Below, one piece after another: positions 56,401 to 64,000 of a stretch of DNA of 64,000 nucleotides. The notes beneath the pieces are model-generated. The model worked only from the letters and a program-made list of their open reading frames with translations, was not told the DNA's origin and made no database searches. Origin of the DNA: Cadophora sp. MPI-SDFR-AT-0126 (taxonomy: Eukaryota; Ascomycota; Leotiomycetes; Helotiales; Ploettnerulaceae); assembly GCA_020747065.1 (NCBI GenBank), contig JAGMVK010000012.1, positions 1,054,001-1,118,000 of the forward strand, in the 5' to 3' direction. The position numbers and the translations under genes are program-made. Each line of letters begins with the position of its first letter. Position 1 is the first letter of the stretch.

Positions 56401-56895
56401 GATGCCAGTGCCAACAAAGGTGGTGTCACATCTTCCTCCCTCGAAGTTCTCGCCAGTCTAAGCTTCGACGATGAAGGTTTCGTCAAGAACATGTGCGTCG
56501 GAAGCGACGGCAACCCACCCGAGTTCTACCAAGCCTACGTCAAGGAAGTCCAAGCCAAGATCAAAGACAACGCCCGTCTCGAATTCGAAGCCATTTGGCG
56601 CGAACACAAGCAAACCAAGATCCCTCGCAGCACACTCTCCGATACCCTGTCCATCGCAATCACGAAGCTTGACGAGGAGCTCCAGAAAACTGATCTCTGG
56701 AAGAATGAAAAGTTGAGGAACTCTGTGCTTGAGGATGCACTGCCGAACTTGCTGCTGAAGAAGATTGGCCTGAGCACGATTATCGAGAGGGTCCCGGATA
56801 ATTATCTGAGGGCTATCTTCGGTAGTTATCTTGCTAGTCGGTTTGTGTATGAGTTTGGAAGTAGCCCTAGCCAGTTTGCGTTCTTTGATTTGTAA
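53444..56895 (+). CDS. GDH2: NAD-specific glutamate dehydrogenase
   Basis: Two exons join in phase: 53444-53768 and 53975-56895, giving 1081 residues, the usual size for the large fungal NAD-GDH. The N-terminal half is the long regulatory region (KRWIPESLVDEQIAWFYNELGIDDVYF onward). The catalytic half contains LRFRDIARGGIRIV, QQRKNKDIPEGGSKGV with the substrate-binding lysine, and TGGPDGDLGSNEI, followed by the NAD-binding region. It ends in SSPSQFAFFDL. The enzyme oxidises glutamate to 2-oxoglutarate and ammonium when amino acids are the carbon source. The ATG at 53444 has a CACC context (ACCACCATGA); upstream in-frame ATGs at 53318 and 53384 lie in what looks like leader sequence. GATAAG words upstream fit nitrogen regulation. 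Confidence 0.96.
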
Positions 56896-58389
56896 GTTTC
56901 ACCATCATCCCTCTTTTCTCTATCCTATTTTGGTAGATATCGGCTAATGTATCATAGTATGTCGAAACGCATGCAGAAGGTGCAGTAAATGAAACTTGAT
57001 GTGGTCCTTCACTCGTCTTCATCTGGAAACCGGTTGTGTTAGTGTTCGGGATGCCCGCACTTGCCATGTCTTTTCCTTTCTGTTTTCTCGCGTGAAAAAA
57101 GGTTATAGAAAAGCAAAATAAGCAAACAGATCGGATCGGATCAAATCGGAATCCTGATGGTACTGGGGAATGGAATGGGTGGGATGGCGTTGTCACTCTT
57201 GATTTGTTGAACTCAATTGAACTGAACTGAATTGAATTGCATTGCATTGCCGGGCTGGGTTCGCTGGATGGTTGGGTGGTTATCGTCAATAATAGTCAAT
57301 TATGACCTGACCAAGTTCACATAAGACTTGCCTGTCGTTCATATCTTGGAGAATCGAAGTATCAAAGAATCGAAGGATACGATAATTCTTTGCTTTAAAT
57401 TTACCAGCCTTGATTCGATATGTTTGGTAGATGATGTGTTTGGTAGGGAGATATAACTTGGTCGGTGTTGACTTCTCCTCGTCCGCTTCTGTGCAGGATT
57501 TTATGGGGGAAGGGGGATGGAATTGACTCATTGATCGATTGATCAGATACGTTGATAGGCACTCGTACCTTACGGAGGTATCATTCAGTTGATCAATTGA
57601 TTGAATATCTTAACACCACATAAGAACATCAACACATACCACACTGTAATCACATATATACCAATTTAGACATATATGAAAGCAGGAGGTAACCAAAAAA
57701 AAGAAAAAGAATAAACTTTCCCCTTTCAGAACACTAGGCGAAGTTGGGGGATCGCAGGTAATGGTAGGGATTGCCACATTTTCGTTTTGCTTTTTCCTTT
57801 TTTGCTTTCTTTGGGAAGTAAGAGAAACACAAACACCCCCCTCCATCTGAAGAGCCAGAAAATCTTTGGCACTGAGAAGGAGCGGGAAGCGGAGAATGGA
57901 GGACAGAAGACCGTTCAGCACTCCCCTTCCTTGATACTGAAAAATATCATGAAAATTTTAGGAATGAATGAATTGGACGTGTGAGGCTTTCCTGGAGTTT
58001 GAGTTAAGAGGTGGTGATGCTCGAGCTCAAGGACTGTAGGGATGGAATAGTAGCGAGACTTGAAGATGAGGATTCGATCAGTGGGAGAGGAAATATTTTT
58101 GATGTTTGTGGGTGGTTAGTTGGAAGTGTTGATGGTAATTGTATGGGTGCTGCACGAGATCGTTTGTGGAGATTTGAGAGGTAATGCGGAGGTTTGTGGC
58201 TCTGAGCTGTCGTACGGGTGTAACGACTTGGAGGGGAGATTTGAGTATTAATGTTTTTTTTTGGGGCAGGACAGCACATGAAGGGTGAACATAATTTGTT
58301 TGATTTGAATGGGCAGATTTGATACATAGATATCGTAAATTCGCACTCTACGTTCCATCGCTTCATTTACCTGGAAACTCCGAGGCGAC
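56896..58389. other. Intergenic between convergent genes
   Basis: This holds the 3' flanks of the glutamate dehydrogenase and COG1 genes. It includes short simple tracts (for example AACTGAATTGAATTGCATTG near 57225) and near-palindromes built on TTGATC around 57530-57605. No gene is supported. Confidence 0.45.
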
Positions 58390-60765
58390 TCAAGCGAGCA
58401 ACCCAAATAGCAATGCAGTCCTTTTCCAATACTCCTTAGCAGCACCCAACACCCTCTTCTTCGCCGCGGCATCAAGTTCTGCCTGCTTCTCAACACTCTC
58501 TCCCAACTTGACAAGCTCATCTGCGTTGGTGCCAGGAATTTCGAATGCGTTTTGCAGAAGGAAGATGTCGAAGAGTGTTTGGATCAGGAGATCGTCATTC
58601 TTCTCTGTAACCACTTCGACTTGAGCGGTCTTTTCCTCGCCATCTACAATCTCTTCCCCATTAACTGGCTTGTCTCCGTTCGTGATCCCATTGGTATCTG
58701 CTTTGGCCTTCAAAGCCTCGCCCCAATTGTACGCCACGGCTTCCCGTAGATTCATTTTCAAGACAGCCACAGCGGCAGGACTCCATAAATCACCCCCAGC
58801 CTTTGCCATAGCTAGAGTTAAGTTGTGCAGCAACTTGAAAGTTCCAGGGGAGGGTTGGATAGGCAACTCGGGCGTCCCCTCCCATAGTGCTCTGCCTGGG
58901 AGTTTCTTTCGCGTACAAGTCTTGCTGAAAGCATGTAGCGGCTTCGATGAAACTTGAGAAGCAAGTCTTTGGTGTAGAGGCTTCACAAGTGGAAGACCGA
59001 AGGACTGCAAGGTATCATTTGCAGGTAGTTCCGTGCGGATGTCTCGTATAATTCGGAGCAGGTAAACGGATATTTGACCGATCTGCTCGCTTTCCTCGTA
59101 GGTCGTCAACAATGCCGAGATTTTCTCGTTGAGGACCTGATAGGCTTCTTCGAGGCTACTGTCCAGATGGTCCTGTAGCATCTTTGGATCCTCGGTGCTC
59201 AGAAGAGCATTCCTAGACTCGACGCTCAGGTCATCTTCGACATCTTCCAGATCATCGTCCCAGCGCTGTTTCCTCAGCTGAGATATTACAACGCTGATTT
59301 CACCTACAAGATGCTGCCACGTTTGGTAGCCACGGAAGACGCGAGATACGGCATCAGTGCGGCCATGAGTGCGCGCTAGAACGGTCTGCTTGAAGAGCGA
59401 GGCACCATTGCTGATGTCCATTTCTAGGAGACTCGAGTCCCACAGACTTTCTTGATGGTCTGTTATGCCTTCCCTCCAAACGCCGAGCGTGCCTTCGATC
59501 TCAGTAGCGACGAGATGTAGTTTGCTTACTCTGGATTCAACGAGTGAAACCATGCGGTCATTGACAGCTTTCCGTAGGCCATTGAGTAGGATTGATGGGT
59601 CAAAACCTTTCGCCTTGCCACCGTCCTTGATCCATATCTCGAGAATCCGAGTTCGGATGGCAACGACGGTCTTGAAATCGGCCATCTGAGCTAGACTCTT
59701 GGCTAGGCCCTCTAACATGACTTCTGATGCCCTCTTCGCCCAGCCTTTGAGCATGTCTATAGCTTGACTGCCTTCGAGGTCATCGTGTCTGATGTAGGGC
59801 GTGAAAAACAAAATCTCGTCACCAAACCACTTTTCACATACATCCAATCTGAGCGCTTCGAGGTTCCTGATAGACTCATCCTTAAGTAGTGGCTTCGTCT
59901 TCAGACTTGCCAGTGCTTCTGAAAGACGTCGTGGTACCAGGGCTTGAACATCCAGTAATGTCCTGGTGTACAATTCCAAGGCTCGCACCACTCCTGGATT
60001 ATCTGCTTTCTGTTCTTCATCATCGAATGCAAGAGCCATAGCTTCCCCTCTGATATGCAGGAAATGCCTTATGACATCCTTTGCGCCAGAATTCGTCGCA
60101 AGACTGTGTGCAGAAAGTGCTTGTACAAGATCCTCCCTGTCTCCGTCCACTTTCTCGGCCGTTTTCTCACTTGCTCTCAACAGTTTCCGTCGCAGTGTCA
60201 CCAGCTTCTTCTTCAATTCCTCAATTGACGCCTGGTCATCCAAGCTTCTCTTCCCCGCTGCATCGCTCACGCTCTTCGCCAGCAATCGACTCAAGACCAG
60301 CACTTTCGCAGCCAGCACGAGATTCTTGCCCTTCCCAGATTTATCTCCAGGTTGGACAGGCCCTCCCTTCCTCAGAAGTTTCCCTACAACAACCGCACAC
60401 ATCTCCAATACCTTCACTTTCGCCGCCCACGCCAGATCCTCGCCTTTCTTCACACCCCTCCCACCAGCATTCAATTTCGCCAATCCACTAGCCTTGCCCC
60501 CTATAACACCTCTCCCACACCCTTTGCCAACCCTTCCAAGCTTCTCCTCTACGTGTTCGATATCCTCTCTCATGTGCAGGATCGTCTCAGCGGTCCCAAG
60601 CAGCTGCCTATAGCTTCCCCCCACCAAGGTCCGTAGCCGCGCATTCTTCTCGTCGAGCTCGACCGTCAGACTCCGGTGGAATTGGCGAACTTGCGGCAGA
60701 GGGTATTTGAAGGCTTCGGGAGCAGACGTGCAGCTTGAGGGGTCGAGGGTTTTGTTTGCTGCCAT
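58390..60765 (-). CDS. COG1: Conserved oligomeric Golgi complex subunit 1
   Basis: This is a single-exon gene of 791 residues. The N-terminal block YPLPQVRQFHRSLTVELDEKNARLRTLVGGSYRQLLGTAETILHMREDIE, given here for its key features only (a PLPQVR start, an Arg/Leu-rich helix and GSYRQLL), is the Vps51/COG N-terminal domain, the mark of fungal Cog1. The rest is helical with no membrane segment, and ends in a conserved tail around KEYWKRTALLFGLLA. Cog1 bridges the two lobes of the COG tether, which acts in retrograde vesicle traffic within the Golgi. A short insert (TNGITNGDKPVNGEE) near residue 700 is low complexity. The start at 60765 is the first ATG of the frame and is followed directly by the conserved region. 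Confidence 0.9.
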   Translation of the reverse strand: MAANKTLDPSSCTSAPEAFKYPLPQVRQFHRSLTVELDEKNARLRTLVGGSYRQLLGTAETILHMREDIEHVEEKLGRVGKGCGRGVIGGKASGLAKLNAGGRGVKKGEDLAWAAKVKVLEMCAVVVGKLLRKGGPVQPGDKSGKGKNLVLAAKVLVLSRLLAKSVSDAAGKRSLDDQASIEELKKKLVTLRRKLLRASEKTAEKVDGDREDLVQALSAHSLATNSGAKDVIRHFLHIRGEAMALAFDDEEQKADNPGVVRALELYTRTLLDVQALVPRRLSEALASLKTKPLLKDESIRNLEALRLDVCEKWFGDEILFFTPYIRHDDLEGSQAIDMLKGWAKRASEVMLEGLAKSLAQMADFKTVVAIRTRILEIWIKDGGKAKGFDPSILLNGLRKAVNDRMVSLVESRVSKLHLVATEIEGTLGVWREGITDHQESLWDSSLLEMDISNGASLFKQTVLARTHGRTDAVSRVFRGYQTWQHLVGEISVVISQLRKQRWDDDLEDVEDDLSVESRNALLSTEDPKMLQDHLDSSLEEAYQVLNEKISALLTTYEESEQIGQISVYLLRIIRDIRTELPANDTLQSFGLPLVKPLHQRLASQVSSKPLHAFSKTCTRKKLPGRALWEGTPELPIQPSPGTFKLLHNLTLAMAKAGGDLWSPAAVAVLKMNLREAVAYNWGEALKAKADTNGITNGDKPVNGEEIVDGEEKTAQVEVVTEKNDDLLIQTLFDIFLLQNAFEIPGTNADELVKLGESVEKQAELDAAAKKRVLGAAKEYWKRTALLFGLLA

Positions 60766-63149
60766 TGTGAAGCTTCGAGGGAGGTTGATGGACGGTAGAG
60801 GAAGAGGAGGTCGGAGACACTGGGGGCGCGGAGCGAAGTCAGGGGATTAAGTACGGAGTACTGCGCTCTCATCTGATCTGATACTGTTCACCAAAAGTGG
60901 CCTCAATTGCGTTTGTTGTTGTCGTCTTATCAGTTCCAGATGGAAATGTTGTTGGAGAAGCCACGATTTGTCTGTGCGCTCAGCCTTCCGAAGAAGGCTG
61001 ACCTTGCTGATTTCCCCTACCACAAATCCGGCATTAACATCGAAATTCTGCAGCATGAATGATGTTTCGTCCCAAATTGAGTACATATAAGTATATTTCG
61101 CATTCCAATCATGATAGACGATTCGCGAGAGCCTTCTCATGTCGAACATTCATTCTCATTATCAGCAGATGTCGTTTAGATCAGCAAGCACTGGACCGAA
61201 AGAAATGATGCTCTTCAATGATCGTAAAATCTTCAATTTCTGGCTTACGATGACAATTACGAACGATGATATCCAGAAGAAGAGAAATCAAAACTGCGTG
61301 TATGTTACGCCGCTATGGAAGTTAAGCTTCTCGAGCAATGTGATATTTTCGAACCCAAGCTCCACAACAACCATATATCCTCACGCGAGGTGATTAGAAC
61401 GAGCACTGCAAGGCTTAGCTATGATGTTTGTCATCGTGCCATTTTGGACGGGCCCGAATCATCTCTGTGGACAGTGTCTACCTAGGTAGTACAAGGGACA
61501 CTTCAAATTGGGTTACTGTTGCTGGTATTGGATCGTTATCATTTACGCTTCAACACCCAATGGCTGCCATCAAGTAGCACACTGGCCCACTGATATGGAC
61601 AAGTCTTTTATCTCTGCTGTCCAGAAACTGTTCCCTATGTGCCTGCCCCGGGAACTCACTCATCATACAATGAGAAATCTCACGTGACCCTGATCGGTCA
61701 CCGCCGCCTTTCCAGCCTGCCCATGGAGACTGCTCTGACCAGATTGAACTCAAGATCTCATCCAATGGATAATAACAGAGCACATCGAAGATTCTCGCTT
61801 CAATCTCAATAATGTTCGGCGCCATTGGTGTTTGTCGCACTGCATATCGGCGAGTTTTCCTGGCACATTTCGGATCACCTTGATGGCCCTTGGAGCTGAA
61901 AGTGGCCGAAAGTCTCTGAACAGCTGCTGTTATATTCTCTCTCAACCCTCTCCCCTCTGCGGAAATACTCAACTTCTTGGACCAGGAAGGTTCCCCAAAC
62001 TACAACTGATCAGCAGCTTTCATAGACAAAGAAAAGGCACTGCACGGAATACCAAACACTCCTTGAGTTGGAGCCAGTTGAATCCACTTTGCAACGCAAG
62101 AAGCTCGCTGATAGAGGCTGACAGTGGAAATTGGTTGTTCTGAAACATTCGATTGTGTATTCGAGGTATGGTGAACATTCTCGGAATATCATTCTGTAAC
62201 CCGTAGCTTTCTCTCACACATCGGGCTGACTGGAGGCTAGGTAAAAGTGACTCCAGACTTCAAGTAAGTAGTTCTCTGGTATCCAGTCCCAACTTAGTCA
62301 TGCTGATATGAGTAGGCCCATGAATCGGGAGGACGAAAGTGTCGTGGTGGAAGTTGAGATTGATGTTGACGTCGACGTACCCAGTCAAGAGCGGGTGGGC
62401 AATCAAGAAGTGACGGATTCAAGGGACACATCATTCATCGATTACATTCTCTTTGTGCAGGACAAAAGTTGAGTAGACAGGAATAGATATTTGGTTTGAA
62501 TATTCAAAACGCCTTCAAAAGGCTGAAGCTCCGCGATATCGATATTCTTCATGCTTTCTAGTCTCGCTGTTTTCTTAGAAAGTCGAACTATTTGGAAGTA
62601 GAAATTAACAGCAAAAGCGGTCAGGATCAGGGGAGGACAAACGCTTCGTGATCTGAAATAATGACCTTGCTCTACGACACGTAAAGTAATTCGCATCCAA
62701 TAAGTATGAGCTCGGATCGGGAAGTGGAAGGGATAGAGGGATGAAGTTATGGATAGACACATACATGTTCCAGGTTGTGGTTAAACCTCGGCTGCTGTGC
62801 TTATTTACGAATCAACCAACCTAATCCCCTTTTGGGCCCATGCTTCCGTCGTGCCACATGCCCCTGGTATTCGCCTTTCCTCTTTTGGACGCCGTTTTAC
62901 GACGAGACGAATCAGCATCGACGACGAGCTCAAGCCTCGCGAAAGCTTTCCACCTCATGTCATCCTAATCAGCGGCGCAGGCACGACAAGCATAATGCGG
63001 CGACGTTTGTCAACATCAGCCTTATTTATCTGAATGTTTAAATATGATTCTGTCTCGGTCTGGAAGATGTCAAGCCTCCCACCATTTTCTGTGATCTGAG
63101 ACCCTCTGTCCTTTGCTTCAAGGAGTCTGAAAGCGTTCTCACTAGAACC
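60766..63149. promoter_or_regulatory. Divergent intergenic region, COG1 and edge Zn2Cys6 gene
   Basis: About 2.4 kb lies between divergent starts. Frames on both strands (61139-61393, 61550-61972, 61832-62143, 62442-62762) are short and lack domains. No repeat or RNA gene was recognised. It must contain the promoters of both flanking genes. Confidence 0.45.
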
Positions 63150-64000
63150 ATGGCTCCTCACCCAGATTCCTCAAAGACAGCCACCAGAGCCAGCAAGCCG
63201 AAAACGAGAAATGGATGTAAAACATGCAAGTAGGTTCTACATGTCCTTGAGATAGATCTTTCCCTTCCCACGTGATGGATGATGAATGAACCCCTCCTGA
63301 CTGTCAGTAGAATCCGTCGAGTCAAATGTGATGAAGGAAAGCCCGTTTGCAATCGATGCATAAAATTCGGAGTAAAATGTGATGGGTACTTCAAGCCAAG
63401 TGAAGCGACATCATTGCCACCGATCAGAATCATCCTTCCTAGAGGGTCGAATTACTTTGAACCCATCATCTATCAGCCCAGGGTCACAGTCTTCCAGGAT
63501 CAGCAGGAGCTGCAATACTTTGAATATTTCCGAGAAGGTATTGCTCCGCACTTAGCGGGGTCCTTCGAATCAGACCTTTGGAGCCATCTCGTCCTGCAGG
63601 CTTGTGAGATAGATGACTCTATTCGCCACGCCATCATTGCAATCGCTGCATTGAAGTCAACGGCAAATGCTACGCTAGGCCGCAATAGCAGGCCTCGCCG
63701 TGCAATTGAAACTGCTTCAACCCATCAGGAATTTGCCCTTCGTCAATATCAGAAAGCTCTCAAGTCTATGAGGCAGGCATCGGTTGGAGGGAACCAGGAT
63801 CTCAGAACGACTTTGATCACCTGTATTGTGATCATTTGTTTCGAATCGTTTGCTGGGAATTTTGAAACAGCGGTTAAACGTAAGTGAAAACAAGTCATGA
63901 CTAGCATTTTCTTTCACGCACTTTTCTCGCCATCTCGGCATTCAGAACCCCCGAATGCTGACTTTGAGTGAAACTATAGAAGCTGTAGTTGGGCTCAATC
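63150..64000 (+). CDS. Zn2Cys6 transcription factor, 3' end beyond the window
   Basis: Exons 63150-63229, 63311-63879 and 63980 to the edge join in phase. The zinc cluster is complete and is split by the first intron: NGCKTC, KIRRVKC, GKPVCNRC, KFGVKC, with six cysteines. It is followed by DGYFKPS and the fungal-specific region typical of this class (QELQYFEYFREGIAPHLAG, then HAIIAIAAL and a helical repeat ending ETAVK). The third exon begins QAVVGLN and runs off the sequence. The protein seen is about 223 residues; relatives are usually 500-600, so more than half may be missing. Targets unknown. Basic residues before the cluster (RASKPKTRNG) form the usual nuclear-localising start. Confidence 0.88.

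Noticed and set aside
60081..60491. Plus-strand frames over the COG1 gene (also 59966-60613)
   Set aside because: Antisense shadows of the COG1 coding region with Ser/Pro-rich random composition.

Overview
This is a stretch of nuclear chromosome from a filamentous ascomycete (Pezizomycotina). The evidence is the gene set (PTH11-type receptor with a CFEM domain, HET-domain protein, Zn2Cys6 and bZIP regulators, GH54 and GH18 enzymes, fungal amidase) and the gene structure, with many introns of about 45-75 nt using GTRNGT donors. A leotiomycete-like fungus is my guess only. Exon joins were worked out by hand from splice sites, reading phase and recall of family consensus sequences; no alignment was run.

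Layout. 1-2157 holds no convincing gene. 2158-13038 is mostly housekeeping: PET127 (mitochondrial RNA processing), MAU2/SCC4 (cohesin loading), an EEB1/YheT-type alpha/beta hydrolase, a small RCF3-like respiratory-supercomplex factor, and replication factor C subunit 4. 13379-29351 is more accessory: a GH18 protein ending in KDEL, a frame-broken Cys-rich membrane protein, a decayed FAD oxidoreductase, a secreted cupin, an FAD monooxygenase fused to a polytopic membrane domain, a CFEM-PTH11 receptor and a small secreted protein of unknown function. 29352-30820 is a frame-broken HET gene. 32277-34039 is a GH54/CBM42 arabinofuranosidase.

34405-43416 looks like a compact catabolic cluster: MFS transporter, FAD-dependent amine/amino-acid oxidase (DAO family), Zn2Cys6 regulator and amidase-signature amidase. 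The gaps between and beside these genes carry copies of a short motif, TCTGCCGCC or a close variant, always in the same orientation. My inference is uptake, oxidative deamination and amide hydrolysis of a nitrogen compound under the resident regulator.

44032-60765 returns to core functions: a bZIP factor with a His-Ser repeat, a mitochondrial DUF1640 (MCUR1/FMP32-type) protein, kynureninase, NAD-specific glutamate dehydrogenase and COG1. The right edge (63150-64000) cuts through another Zn2Cys6 regulator.

The best candidates for something undescribed are the amine/amide cluster with its repeated motif and the monooxygenase-membrane-domain fusion.
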